A stretch of 64,000 nucleotides of DNA from Dehalogenimonas formicexedens (GCF_001953175.1 NZ_CP018258.1:958210-1022209); one strand, 5' to 3'. Positions 1 to 8,651 are shown, counted from the stretch's first letter. Notes: generated from the sequence alone by a model not told the origin. A program made the numbers and translations.

Positions 1-494
1 TCATCTTGTTGCGGTTTCGTCGAAAACAGAACCCCGAGTGACTTGATTTCGCCAAATTCCGCTTCCTTAGTCAAATGCTTTCTGAAATTATAGCTACCCA
101 GATAAGCCGCCTCGGCTGACACGCGGCCGATCTCTTTCACGCTGATCCCGGTATCCGGCAACGCAAGTATCAGATCGAGGCTGTTTTTTCTGTGAAGAGC
201 CCTGACCGCGTCGGCAACGGCAGCGCGTAATTTGGTGGCGTCGAGGTCTTTTTTCTTGCCCAGGCCGAGAACGGCTACTTTGGCGGCGGCTACCTTGCCC
301 ATGGAGTGAATCACGTTGATTTCGCCAGATTTGCCTTTGATTTCTTTTTTCAGCCGAAGTTCGGCAATTGCACCGCCTAAAGCTTCATCGAGCGACTGTT
401 CCAAGTTATTGCCTTCGCCGTTTTCGAACACCCCGAGAATGATCGCATCAGCCTTGATTTTTTCCAGGTCTCCGGTGATGAGCTTGATGTCCAT
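1..494 (-). CDS. pepA: Leucyl aminopeptidase (M17), N-terminal part, cut by window edge
   Basis: The visible 164 codons begin with MDIKLITGDLEKIKADAIIL and read as the N-terminal macro-like domain of the M17 (PepA) leucyl aminopeptidases. Typical family features are the stretch around VAVLGLGKKKDLDATKLRAA and the alternating beta-alpha pattern. The catalytic C-terminal domain with the two-zinc site lies outside the window, so activity cannot be judged. The ATG is preceded by AAAGGAG at a normal distance. It starts only 10 bases after the stop of the P-loop kinase gene on the same strand, so the two are probably co-transcribed. The family is a cytosolic hexameric aminopeptidase releasing N-terminal residues from peptides. 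Family assignment is fairly sure from the N-domain alone. Confidence 0.8.
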   Translation of the reverse strand, partial: MDIKLITGDLEKIKADAIILGVFENGEGNNLEQSLDEALGGAIAELRLKKEIKGKSGEINVIHSMGKVAAAKVAVLGLGKKKDLDATKLRAAVADAVRALHRKNSLDLILALPDTGISVKEIGRVSAEAAYLGSYNFRKHLTKEAEFGEIKSLGVLFSTKPQQD

Positions 495-504
495 GAGACT
501 CCTT

Positions 505-1128
505 TTATAAATTACTGTTAATTTCAGCGACTATTTTATCAATAACGGGGGAAATGTCCATAATGCCTTTGACCTCGAAATGCGGTTCCCGAATAGGTTC
601 AAAAGCAGGCTCCAATTTCTGATAAACAGTCCAATCCGCGTCCGAATAGCCGTCGCGCCTAAACTGCCGCCCCAGCAAACGTTCCTCTGCCACCTCCCTG
701 GGGGTGTTCAGGTGGATGATAATAAGTTTTGCGCCTGTTTCCTTCGCGATGTTGTACAGAGGTCGCCGCGAATCCTCGCTCAGATTCGTCGCGTCGAGAA
801 TCACATTGTGTTTTTCTTTGAGGATCTCTCTTATCAATTTATGGATAGCATGAAAGAGCCGAAAACTCTCGAATTGGGTGTATATCGGCCGCCTGACCAG
901 GATTTTACGGAGGAAGTCACTTTCAAGAACCACGGCTGAGACTTTTTCGATCAGGCGGGAGGCAAGATAACTTTTACCGCTGCCCGGTAAGCCGACAAAA
1001 ACGATCAAGGCCGGATGATCGGTCCGCGAACCGGCTTTGGTGTTAACAGCCTTACGGAGCCGGGTTGCGTCCCGGGCCAGTAACTGCTCATCCCTCATCG
1101 AAGCTATTATACGCTGAGGGCTTATCAA
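505..1128 (-). CDS. P-loop kinase (AAA/zeta-toxin/polynucleotide-kinase-like)
   Basis: A 207-residue protein with a clear Walker A, VGLPGSGKSYLA, around residues 45-56. This is followed by VVLESDFLRKIL, a substrate- or magnesium-binding Asp typical of the zeta-toxin, Pnk and gluconate-kinase group. A later segment, RLLGRQFRRDGYSDADW, resembles their lid region. It probably phosphorylates a small molecule or a nucleic-acid end, but the substrate cannot be read from the sequence. The start taken is a TTG overlapping the stop of the upstream ligase gene (TTGA). An ATG ten codons further in is an alternative. There is no antitoxin-like partner, so a housekeeping kinase is likelier than a toxin. 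Confidence 0.75.
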   Translation of the reverse strand: MISPQRIIASMRDEQLLARDATRLRKAVNTKAGSRTDHPALIVFVGLPGSGKSYLASRLIEKVSAVVLESDFLRKILVRRPIYTQFESFRLFHAIHKLIREILKEKHNVILDATNLSEDSRRPLYNIAKETGAKLIIIHLNTPREVAEERLLGRQFRRDGYSDADWTVYQKLEPAFEPIREPHFEVKGIMDISPVIDKIVAEINSNL

Positions 1129-2648
1129 ACCTGAACAGGTCTGTCTAGCAAACCGAAGGTATCCAGTTCGCCCTTTGCCTTCCTGGGGATATCATTGACG
1201 AAAACAACTTTTTTGGGGCATTTATAGTTGGCAAGTTTTTCGAGGAAGAATTTCTTGACCTCCTGTTCGGTCATTGCCGCGCCGATTTTCAGCTTGATAA
1301 CGGCAAGCACAACCTCACCCCTCATGCCATCGGGATCCAGGATTCCTGAAGCGGCGGCATCAGCTACCGCAGGATGGGTCAGCAGTAAGTCGGAAATATC
1401 GGAAAAATAGATATTCTGCCCCTTGGTGATCAGCATCGGTTTCTTGACGCCTTTGATGAACAGTTCGCCTTGACCGTCGATGACACCGATGTCGTCGGTA
1501 TATAGCCAGCCTGACCGGATGAACTCTTCCGTCAGGCCGGGCAGGTTGTGATAAGCGCGCATTATCGGTCCCTTGATAATGACTTCGCCGGCTTCTCCCG
1601 CCGCGGCGTCGATGCCGTCTTCGGTCACGACCCGGACTGCAAATCCGGGAATCGCTTTGCCCACCCCGCCGCTCCGTCCGCTTTTTGTTACGTCCTGGCA
1701 AGTGACGTGGCTGGTGGACTCGGTCAGACCGTAGTACTGCACCAGGTTTTTCCCAGTCAATTCTTCAAAATCAGTGATCACCTTTACAGGTATCGGAGCC
1801 CCGGCGCTGCCGCAGAAACGCAGTGTGCTTAAATTGTATTTGAGCCCGTTGTCTTTGATGTGCTTAACGATCATGGCATGGATAAAAGGCACACCGTGGA
1901 ACATGGTGGCGCGTTCTTTCTCAACGGCGCATAAAGCCGCATCCATGGATACGCCGCAGACAATAACCACCCGGCTGCCGGCGAAAAGCGAGGTCATCAT
2001 GATAACCGCGATGCCGATGGTGTGGTGCAGAGGCAGGGCAAACAGAATGACCGTATCCTGATCTGTCTGACCAAAACCAGCCGCAGACCCTGCTGCCGCT
2101 TCGATAAGGTGTTCCTGGGTAATCTCGGCGCCGTGGGGCCTCAGGGTGGGACCGGAGGTGTAGGCGATGTGAGCCAATTCGAGATATTTTTCAACCGGCG
2201 GCGGGGAGTCCGCAGCGTCAAGGAGACTACCTAAAACTGTGTAGTTCATGCCAGGAGTTTCAACGCTACTAATAATGTGTTTCAAAAACTCGAAACGTGA
2301 AAATTCTCCGCCGAGGGTTTTCAAGATGGCCCCCTCGGCAATCACCATCGAAGGCTCACAGTCATCGAAAACCGCTTTGATTTCGAGTATTTTATACTTG
2401 GTATCCAGCGGTATGGCCAGTGCCCCGGCTTTGATAATAGCAAAATAACAGACCGCGAAGTCAGGATTGTTCTCCAGCAGCAAAGCGACCCGCTCGCCGG
2501 GTTTTAACCCTGTCTCAATCAAATTCCTGGCTAATCCGTTGGAGAGTTTGTCCAGATCCCGAAACGAAAGGCATCTGTCGCCCATTTGAAAGGCCGTTCG
2601 GTCCTGGTACTTATCCGCCGCCCCGGCTATAAATTCAACTAAATTCAT
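1125..2648 (-). CDS. Acyl-CoA synthetase (AMP-forming) homologue with degenerate active-site motifs
   Basis: The 507-residue protein has the full ANL-superfamily architecture: large N-domain, YYGLTES motif, TDD(I/V)G motif, and the hinge region GVKKPMLITKGQNIYFSDI. Three signatures deviate. The phosphate-binding loop, usually YTSGTTGxPKG, reads YTSGPTLRPHG (residues 163-173), losing the TTG and the lysine. The C-terminal catalytic lysine motif (PRxxxGK) reads PRKAKGE with Glu at about 494. No other lysine sits in exactly that place. The fold would normally activate a carboxylic acid with ATP. This copy may have altered chemistry or be inactive in adenylation. GAGG precedes the ATG, and the next gene overlaps its stop, so it heads a minus-strand operon. 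Confidence 0.8.
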   Translation of the reverse strand: MNLVEFIAGAADKYQDRTAFQMGDRCLSFRDLDKLSNGLARNLIETGLKPGERVALLLENNPDFAVCYFAIIKAGALAIPLDTKYKILEIKAVFDDCEPSMVIAEGAILKTLGGEFSRFEFLKHIISSVETPGMNYTVLGSLLDAADSPPPVEKYLELAHIAYTSGPTLRPHGAEITQEHLIEAAAGSAAGFGQTDQDTVILFALPLHHTIGIAVIMMTSLFAGSRVVIVCGVSMDAALCAVEKERATMFHGVPFIHAMIVKHIKDNGLKYNLSTLRFCGSAGAPIPVKVITDFEELTGKNLVQYYGLTESTSHVTCQDVTKSGRSGGVGKAIPGFAVRVVTEDGIDAAAGEAGEVIIKGPIMRAYHNLPGLTEEFIRSGWLYTDDIGVIDGQGELFIKGVKKPMLITKGQNIYFSDISDLLLTHPAVADAAASGILDPDGMRGEVVLAVIKLKIGAAMTEQEVKKFFLEKLANYKCPKKVVFVNDIPRKAKGELDTFGLLDRPVQV

Positions 2649-2706
2649 ATTGCCTCGACATGTTCGTCGAGCAGAAGTCTATCAAATCCGGCAGTCAATG
2701 CCAAAC

Positions 2707-2724
2707 TTAATACCAAAGTATTAA
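2707..2724. repeat. Inverted repeat TTAATAC-4-GTATTAA
   Basis: A perfect 7-bp inverted repeat with a 4-base spacer lies between the divergent acyl-ligase and TrpB2 transcription units, ending 3 bases upstream of the -35 box at 2728. The placement suits a repressor or activator operator. No adjacent regulator gene points to which protein would bind. Confidence 0.35.
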
Positions 2725-2727
2725 TAC

Positions 2728-2756
2728 TTGACAGGCAATTTCAATTGGTCTATATT
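2728..2756 (+). promoter_or_regulatory. Sigma70-type promoter for the Trp T-box/trpB2 transcript
   Basis: TTGACA at 2728-2733 and TATATT at 2751-2756 are separated by exactly 17 bases. Transcription would start near 2763, just ahead of the T-box leader. Confidence 0.8.
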
Positions 2757-2774
2757 GGCGCCAAATCAATATCA

Positions 2775-3041
2775 AAGGCTGTGAGCGGGAATAGTAAGTT
2801 CCTCAGCCAGGCCCCAGAGAGCCGGAAAAGGTGAAAGCCGGCGCCTGAGCGGGAATTGAATGGACCCGGGAGCCGCTGCCCGAAAGAAAATAGGAGCAGC
2901 CGCGAGGGATGCGTTATAATCCCAGGATATATACCATCAAATGATGGCGTATCCGTAATGAGATAGCTCCTGCCGTGTGGCGAAGCTAAAAAGGGTGGCA
3001 CCGCAGAGCCCTCTGCCCCTTAATAAGGCAGAGGGCTTTTT
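2775..3041 (+). promoter_or_regulatory. T-box riboswitch, tRNA-Trp specific (specifier UGG)
   Basis: The leader carries the hallmarks of a T-box in order. An AGTAA element lies near the base of stem I, then AGAGAG at about 2816, then the apical GGTGAAAG. The specifier loop GAA-TGG-ACC has the codon TGG (Trp) at 2861-2863. The antiterminator T-box AAGGGTGGCACCGC lies at 2991-3004. It is followed by an intrinsic terminator with 11-bp arms (3007-3017 and 3027-3037) and a run of T. By family knowledge, uncharged tRNA-Trp stabilises the antiterminator and switches on the downstream gene, here the TrpB2-type tryptophan synthase. The specifier codon and the gene agree, which supports both calls. Confidence 0.92.
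3007..3041 (+). terminator. T-box attenuator terminator
   Basis: AGCCCTCTGCC pairs with GGCAGAGGGCT around a 9-base loop and is followed by TTTTT. Its 5' arm directly follows the T-box sequence, as expected for mutually exclusive terminator and antiterminator folds. Confidence 0.85.
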
Positions 3042-3132
3042 GTTGCCCTCGGGAGGTGCACCAAAATGCTTTGAAGGACACTGGTTGACGCCTGAGTGAC
3101 TCTTAAAAGACGAATTGAAAGGAGAAACAACT

Positions 3133-4497
3133 ATGGATCGTACAAAGTTTCTTTTGAATGAAAAGGAAATGCCCACCGCCTGGTACAACATCCAGGCTGA
3201 CCTGCCTACCCCTCTCGCCCCCTACCTGCATCCGGGGACAAAGGAGCCTCTTGGACCCGCCGATTTGGCGCCCCTTTTCCCGATGGAACTCATCATGCAG
3301 GAAGTTTCAAAAGAGCGTTATATCGACGTCCCTGGTGCTGTTATCGACATCTACCGAAGTTGGAGACCGACGACACTGTATAGAGCTCACCGCTTGGAGA
3401 AAGCACTTCAAACACCCGCCAAGATATTCTACAAATACGAGGGCTCTTCTCCAGCCGGCAGCCACAAGCCGAACACCGCTGTCCCGCAGGCATATTACAA
3501 CAAGAAAGAAGGAATCAAGCGACTAACCACTGAGACCGGCGCCGGTCAGTGGGGTTCCTCTATGGCCTTTGCCTGCAGCCAGTTCGGCATTGATCTCAAA
3601 GTCTACATGGTGAAGGTGAGCTACCAGCAGAAACCTTACCGCCGCATGATGATGGAGACCTGGGGCGCTCAGTGCGTGCCCAGCCCCAGCCCGGACACCG
3701 AATCAGGCCGCGCCGCCCTCGCCGAAGATCCCAATAATCCCGGCAGCCTTGGACTTGCGATTTCGGAAGCAGTTGAAGATGCCGCCCCGCGCGCGGATAG
3801 CCACTATGCGTTGGGAAGCGTCCTGAACCATGTCCTCATGCACCAGACAGTGATCGGTCTTGAGTCGTTGAAACAGATGGAAATGGCCGGCGAATACCCG
3901 GATGTCGTCATCGGTTGCGTCGGCGGCGGCTCCAACTTCGGCGGCATGGCTCTGCCCTTCGTCCATCAGAACCTCACTGCGGGCAAGAAGACCCGTATCA
4001 TGGCCGTCGAGCCTTCGAGTTGTCCCTCTCTTACCAAGGGTACCTTCGCTTTCGATTACGGCGATGTCGCCGGAATGGCGCCGATCGCCAAGATGTTCAC
4101 TCTCGGCCGCAAGTTCATGCCCCCGCCGGTGCACGCCGGTGGTCTGCGCTACCATGGTATGGCTCCCATTGTCAGCCATCTTTATAAGTCAGGGCTCATC
4201 GAGGCCAAGGCTGTTCCGCAGCTGCCCACCTTCGAAGCCGGGATCCAGTTCGCCCGGACCGAGGGCTTTATCAGCGCGCCGGAGACCAACCATGCCATCC
4301 GTGCCGCTATCGACGAAGCCATCAAGTGCCGCGAATCGGGAGAGAAGAAGGTGATCCTGTTCAACCACTCGGGTCACGGCCACTTCGATATGGCTGCTTA
4401 TGACGCCTACCTATCGGGTAAATTAGCCGATTTCGAGTATCCGGCCGAGATGGTCAAAGAAGCCCTAAAAGACCTGCCGCAATGCATTCTCAGATAA
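3133..4497 (+). CDS. trpB: Tryptophan synthase beta subunit, TrpB2 type
   Basis: A 454-residue PLP enzyme of the TrpB2 group: longer than TrpB1, with the N-terminal part rich in Pro and Trp ([20 protein letters not shown]). The PLP lysine is in GSHKPNTA (about K112), and the phosphate-binding glycine loop is [10 protein letters not shown]. It condenses indole with serine to give tryptophan. I chose the ATG at 3133 because GGAG sits 8 bases upstream. A TTG 18 bases earlier would overlap the leader without its own ribosome site. No trpA or other trp gene adjoins it. The Trp T-box upstream argues for a true role in tryptophan supply, not side catabolism. TrpB2 proteins in many genomes are stand-alone indole salvagers, which remains possible. 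Confidence 0.92.
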   Translation: MDRTKFLLNEKEMPTAWYNIQADLPTPLAPYLHPGTKEPLGPADLAPLFPMELIMQEVSKERYIDVPGAVIDIYRSWRPTTLYRAHRLEKALQTPAKIFYKYEGSSPAGSHKPNTAVPQAYYNKKEGIKRLTTETGAGQWGSSMAFACSQFGIDLKVYMVKVSYQQKPYRRMMMETWGAQCVPSPSPDTESGRAALAEDPNNPGSLGLAISEAVEDAAPRADSHYALGSVLNHVLMHQTVIGLESLKQMEMAGEYPDVVIGCVGGGSNFGGMALPFVHQNLTAGKKTRIMAVEPSSCPSLTKGTFAFDYGDVAGMAPIAKMFTLGRKFMPPPVHAGGLRYHGMAPIVSHLYKSGLIEAKAVPQLPTFEAGIQFARTEGFISAPETNHAIRAAIDEAIKCRESGEKKVILFNHSGHGHFDMAAYDAYLSGKLADFEYPAEMVKEALKDLPQCILR

Positions 4498-4516
4498 AAC
4501 ACCCAGGTAAACGAAA

Positions 4517-4550
4517 GAACGGGGGCGATTAAGACGCCCCCGTTCTTTTT
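4517..4550 (+). terminator. Intrinsic terminator after trpB, probably bidirectional
   Basis: GAACGGGGGCG and CGCCCCCGTTC form an 11-bp stem with a 7-base loop followed by TTTTT. On the minus strand the same hairpin lies just after the ileS stop, with a shorter T tract, so it may serve both convergent genes. Confidence 0.85.
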
Positions 4551-4567
4551 AAATCATATCTATCTTT

Positions 4568-7500
4568 TCAGGCTTTTTTCACTCCCAGTTTGATCTCATG
4601 CCCTTCAAGTTTGAAGCTTTCAGCGGTGATCAGTGAGTTATCCGGCATACCCTTGACCAGTTCTTTCGCCAGGGTTTCCTTTTTGATGTAATCCGCCCAA
4701 TTCGCGATTACCGCTTCGGTATGATCATCGGTTTCATAGTAGACGATGATGCTATCGGCGATCTCGAAATTGGCCGTCCGCCTCAATCCCTGTAGTCGAT
4801 GGGTGATCTCCCTCACCAAGCCCTCGTCGGCCAGTTCCTTGCTCAGGCGTTTGTCTATGGCGACGGTGACTGGACCTTCTGACACCAGCGAGTAGGCATC
4901 AGTTGGTAACGAAGCCGCGTCGGCGATGAAGCCTAATTTCTTTACATTGAGCTCTTCGATTATCGAATCGGCCAGCTTTAAAAGGTTCGCCTGCTCCGAA
5001 GGCGCCAAACCCGCCACCATAGCTTCGGCTATGGGCTGCCGAACCTTGATCGCGGCCTGGGCGCGGGCGGCTCTGCCTACGCTCGACACTTTCATCGCCA
5101 GACGGACGGAGGCTGACAATTCAGAGTCGATTTTCGTCTCGTCCGTTTCAGGGTAATCACAAAGGTGCACCGAATCCGGAGCATTCCCGTCTATCGATAC
5201 CACCAGGTTCTGATACATTTCCTCAGCGACAAAGGGCATGAACGGCGCAAGGAGTTTGGCCAGTTTTACCAGGCACTCGTACAAGGCATTGTAGGCTGAC
5301 AATTTGTCGGCATCGGACTCGCTCTTCCAGAACCGCCGCCTCGATCTGCGAACATACCAGTTTGAGAGGTAGTCGACAAATGCCTCAATAGAGCGCCCGG
5401 CTGAAACCGGGTCGTAATTTTCAAGATCAGCCGTGACTTCCAAAATCAGCTGGTTAAGCTCGGAGATGATCCAGCGGTCCAGTTCCGAGGCAACATCATA
5501 CTTTTCGTTGCCAGGCTTGTAGTTATCGATGTTGGCATAAAGGATGAAAAACGAGTAAGTGTTCCAGAGCGTGGACATGAAGGCGCGGGTAACCTCGCCT
5601 ACCAGCTTTTCAGAAAAGCGGCGGGTATTGCCCGCCGGCGAAGCGGTGAACAGGTACCACCGGACGGCATCGGCGCCGTGTTTAGAGATGACAGTTTCGG
5701 GAAGCACCACGTTGCCCCGCGTCTTACTCATCTTCTCGCCTTTCTCATCCAGGATAAGGCCGAGCGAGATGCAGTTCTTAAAACTGGGTCGATCAAACAA
5801 CAATGTCGCCAGGGCATGGAGGCTATAGAACCAGCCGCGCGTTTGATCGATGCCTTCGCAGATGTAGTCGGCAGGGAACCGCCCGTCATCGAAAATCTGC
5901 AGACTGTCCGCTTCAAAGGGGTAATGGTACTGGGCTACAGGCATCGCACCGGAATCAAACCAGCAGTCGATGACATCGGTGACCCGCTTCATCTTCCCGC
6001 CGCATTGCGGGCAATCGTAGGTCAGGTCATCCACATAAGGCCGGTGCAAGTCGAGCGGTTCTTGGAATCCCGAAAACCCCGGTTTGGCTTTCAGATCATT
6101 CATCCCACCGATGCAATCGGTAGCCTGGCAGGATTCACATTTCCAAACGGGAACCGGGGTTCCCCAGTATCTTTCACGGGAGAAAGCCCAATCAACGTTG
6201 TTTTGGAGCCAGTCGCCGAAGCGCCCCCGCTTGATGTGCTCGGGATACCAGTTGATCTTTTCGTTGCCTTCGATAAGTTCGGCCTTGCACGCCGTTGTCC
6301 GGATGTACCAGCTTTGCTTGGCAAAGTAAAGAAGCGGCGTGCCGCAGCGCCAGCAGAAGGGATAGGTATGGTGTATCTTTTCAGCCTTGTGCACCAGGCC
6401 GTGTTCTTTCAGGGCATGGGTGATCAGTGGATCAGCCGCCTTTACAAATTTGCCGGAACCAGGATACGACCCGGTAATTTTTCCCTGGAGATCGACGTGA
6501 TGGATGAAGTACAACCCGTACTTCTTTCCGGACTCGTAATCGACTTCTCCGTAGGCCGGGGCGGTGTGGACGATGCCGGTGCCGTCTTCCATCGAGACGT
6601 AATCAGTAGCGATAACCGGGTACAGCAAAGAGGTTGTTTCGACGGGCACTATCCCGGCTTCACTCAAACGGTTCACGGGAACACCGAACTCAAACGGATC
6701 AAATAAAGGCCGGTATTTAAGCTTTAACAGGCTATCGCCATTTACCCTGCCGACCTCGTGGGCGGCCTGCAATCCGTTGGGTTCCAGCCGCGCCGAGGCC
6801 AGTACCAGGTACTCTTCACCCAGATCCAGAACGCTGTATTCAGCACTCCCGCAAACCGCGAGCGCCGTATTGGCTGGAAGCGTCCAGGGCGTAGTTGTCC
6901 AGGCTAAAAGGAAAAGAGGTTTGTCCCTGAATGCAGCCATAACGCCGGTCAGTGTTTGAGATTCAATCTTGAACTTTATGTATACCGACGGATCCTCAGT
7001 GTGTTCTTCATAGCCAAGCGCTACCTCGTGCGACGAGAGCGACGTTCCGCACCGGGGGCAATGGGGGGTGACCTTGTGCCCCTGGTAAACGAGTCCCTTG
7101 TCCCAAAGCTGTTTTACCACCCACCACCCGGTTTCGATGTAGCTGTTGTTCATGGTGATGTAGGCGTGGTCGAGATCGACCCAGTAACCTATGCGCTCGG
7201 TCAGTTTGTTCCAATCTTCGACGTACTTGAATACACTCTCCCGGCATTTCTTGTTGAACTCGGCAATTCCGTAGCGCTCGATATCGGTTTTGCTTTTGAA
7301 GCCGAGGGATTTTTCGACCTCGAGTTCCACGGGTAAGCCGTGGGTGTCCCATCCGCCGATGCGGGGAGCGTAAAAACCTTTCATCACCTTGTAACGGGGG
7401 ATGATATCTTTAAATACCCGGGACAAGACATGATGGATGCCCGGTTTGCCGTTAGCAGTCGGCGGTCCTTCATAAAGCGTAAATCTTTCGCCGCCTCGCC

Positions 7501-7603
7501 GGTTCTCGATCGAGCGTTTGAAGATATTCTTCTCCGCCCAGAGCTTGAGTATTCTTTCTTCCACTTCCGGGAAACTCACCCGGCTGCTTACAGGTTGAAA
7601 CAT
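4568..7603 (-). CDS. ileS: Isoleucyl-tRNA synthetase, type 2, with GIHH signature
   Basis: A 1011-residue class I synthetase. The first signature lies at EGPPTANGKPGIHHV (about residues 45-59), where the usual HIGH is replaced by GIHH. KMSKT is at about 621. The CP1 editing domain (LAWTTTPWTLPANTAL) and the zinc ribbons CPRCG and CPQCG are present. The C-terminal part has the eukaryote-like type 2 organisation. The enzyme charges tRNA-Ile in the cytosol. A GxHH variant is known from published work on type 2 bacterial enzymes, where it gives very strong mupirocin resistance. That this copy is resistant is inference. It is preceded by an Ile-specific T-box. No second ileS is in the window. Confidence 0.97.
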   Translation of the reverse strand: MFQPVSSRVSFPEVEERILKLWAEKNIFKRSIENRRGGERFTLYEGPPTANGKPGIHHVLSRVFKDIIPRYKVMKGFYAPRIGGWDTHGLPVELEVEKSLGFKSKTDIERYGIAEFNKKCRESVFKYVEDWNKLTERIGYWVDLDHAYITMNNSYIETGWWVVKQLWDKGLVYQGHKVTPHCPRCGTSLSSHEVALGYEEHTEDPSVYIKFKIESQTLTGVMAAFRDKPLFLLAWTTTPWTLPANTALAVCGSAEYSVLDLGEEYLVLASARLEPNGLQAAHEVGRVNGDSLLKLKYRPLFDPFEFGVPVNRLSEAGIVPVETTSLLYPVIATDYVSMEDGTGIVHTAPAYGEVDYESGKKYGLYFIHHVDLQGKITGSYPGSGKFVKAADPLITHALKEHGLVHKAEKIHHTYPFCWRCGTPLLYFAKQSWYIRTTACKAELIEGNEKINWYPEHIKRGRFGDWLQNNVDWAFSRERYWGTPVPVWKCESCQATDCIGGMNDLKAKPGFSGFQEPLDLHRPYVDDLTYDCPQCGGKMKRVTDVIDCWFDSGAMPVAQYHYPFEADSLQIFDDGRFPADYICEGIDQTRGWFYSLHALATLLFDRPSFKNCISLGLILDEKGEKMSKTRGNVVLPETVISKHGADAVRWYLFTASPAGNTRRFSEKLVGEVTRAFMSTLWNTYSFFILYANIDNYKPGNEKYDVASELDRWIISELNQLILEVTADLENYDPVSAGRSIEAFVDYLSNWYVRRSRRRFWKSESDADKLSAYNALYECLVKLAKLLAPFMPFVAEEMYQNLVVSIDGNAPDSVHLCDYPETDETKIDSELSASVRLAMKVSSVGRAARAQAAIKVRQPIAEAMVAGLAPSEQANLLKLADSIIEELNVKKLGFIADAASLPTDAYSLVSEGPVTVAIDKRLSKELADEGLVREITHRLQGLRRTANFEIADSIIVYYETDDHTEAVIANWADYIKKETLAKELVKGMPDNSLITAESFKLEGHEIKLGVKKA

Positions 7604-7624
7604 AGTATCCCCTTATAAAAACAA

Positions 7625-7885
7625 AATTCCCGTCCACTGTAAGGGACGGGAAATACCCGCGGTACCACCCTATTTCCCCGATATCTCGGGGCGCTTTTTC
7701 GGGCACCACCATGCCCTGCCGGGATAACGGCCGGCTGCCGTCCGTGATTACTTGCCGCTATCGGCGTTCATCTGAAAGCTCAGGAGTGATTTTCAGCCGG
7801 CTTTTTCCCGCCTGCTCGCACCGTACCAGGCTCGCTTGGGGATTTACGCAGCTTACTCGTCTCCGTCAACGCTGTTAGAGGAAGG
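7625..7885 (-). promoter_or_regulatory. T-box riboswitch, tRNA-Ile specific (specifier AUC)
   Basis: On the minus strand the leader shows GAGTAAGC and GCGAG elements of stem I, then a specifier loop reading GAAAATCACTCC with the codon ATC (Ile) at 7790-7788. The T-box AGGGTGGTACCGCGGG is at 7671-7656, followed by the attenuator hairpin. The specifier matches the downstream ileS. Low charging of tRNA-Ile should therefore raise synthetase expression. Confidence 0.92.
7629..7650 (-). terminator. Attenuator terminator of the ileS T-box
   Basis: Read on the minus strand, arms of 7 bp (7644-7650 and 7629-7635) close an 8-base loop, and T-rich sequence follows before the ileS start. Confidence 0.75.
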
Positions 7886-7912
7886 ATAACACAGCGGCCA
7901 ACGTTATGGCAA
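7884..7912 (-). promoter_or_regulatory. Promoter for the ileS T-box transcript
   Basis: On the minus strand, TTGCCA (7912-7907) and TTATCC (7889-7884) are 17 bases apart, just upstream of the first T-box stem. Confidence 0.55.
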
Positions 7913-7919
7913 CTGTATA

Positions 7920-7952
7920 ATAAAAGAAACCGAGGCCTGAAAGCCTCGGTTT
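7920..7952 (-). terminator. Terminator at the end of the rpsF-jag operon
   Basis: A 10-bp stem (7943-7952 with 7927-7936), a 6-base loop and a following CTTTTATT tract on the minus strand lie right after the jag stop codon. Confidence 0.8.
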
Positions 7953-7961
7953 TACCGTTTG

Positions 7962-8651
7962 TTATTTGAAGGACTCATCCCTGGGAACGACGACTACTTT
8001 GCGTTCATCGCCGACACCGACGCTCTGGGTGGCGACATCGGGATCGTTGGCTAACACGAGGTGGATGATGCGCCTCTCGAAGGCAGGCATGGGATCCAGG
8101 GCGAAAGGCATATGGCGTCGCCTGACCTGTTCAGCGGTGCGCCGGGCTAAAACCTCCAGAGCTTTGAAGCGGCGTTGCCGGTAACCATTGACGTCAACCA
8201 CTATAGGCAGGAAATCGCCGACTTTCTGCGCCACCAGTATCCGGACCAGGTACTGGAAATTGGCGAGCGTCTGGCCGTGGCGGCCGATCAAAAGACCCAG
8301 GTCATCGCCAAGGATATCGAAAACCATTCCGGATTCGTTTCCGCTGTCTTCGGTCACCATGGCGTCCGGAAGGTATTCAACCCCGGCATCCAGATCCATG
8401 CGGTCGACGAGATCCTGGATCACCTGGCTGGTTACCTCTATGGCATCAGCGGCCCTTGTTCCGATCCCGGTAAAGGGCTGTTCCTCGACGCGGGCGATTA
8501 CTTTGGCTTCGCCAGTTCCCATGGCGAACGACCCCTGGCTACCTTCGCTTACGACGTCTATCTCCGCCTCGTCCCGGCTGACCTTTAGTTTGGCCAGGGC
8601 GCGGTTGATTGCTTCCTCCACCGTCCGCCCTGTTGCTTCTACTTCCTTCAT
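7962..8651 (-). CDS. jag: Jag/KhpB RNA-binding protein (SpoIIIJ-associated)
   Basis: 229 residues in three parts. An N-terminal Jag_N segment starts MKEVEATGRTVEEAINRALA. A KH-type domain carries GRHGQTLANFQYLVRIL. An R3H domain follows near the C-terminus with ALDPMPAFERRIIHLVLAND. The family binds RNA with KhpA and affects cell wall growth and division. The usual neighbour is yidC, as here. The ATG has GAGGAG seven bases upstream, and this site lies inside the yidC coding sequence: the two genes overlap by 113 bases in different frames. Translational coupling is likely. A strongly acidic middle region, typical of the family, is present. Confidence 0.93.
   Translation of the reverse strand: MKEVEATGRTVEEAINRALAKLKVSRDEAEIDVVSEGSQGSFAMGTGEAKVIARVEEQPFTGIGTRAADAIEVTSQVIQDLVDRMDLDAGVEYLPDAMVTEDSGNESGMVFDILGDDLGLLIGRHGQTLANFQYLVRILVAQKVGDFLPIVVDVNGYRQRRFKALEVLARRTAEQVRRRHMPFALDPMPAFERRIIHLVLANDPDVATQSVGVGDERKVVVVPRDESFK

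Noticed and set aside
505-1128. Zeta-type toxin gene
   Set aside because: No antitoxin partner is adjacent, and the gene is coupled to ordinary metabolic genes.
5678-6706. Long open frame of 342 codons on the plus strand
   Set aside because: It is wholly antisense to ileS, has no ribosome-binding site, and its product shows no family motifs. GC-rich codon use creates such shadows.
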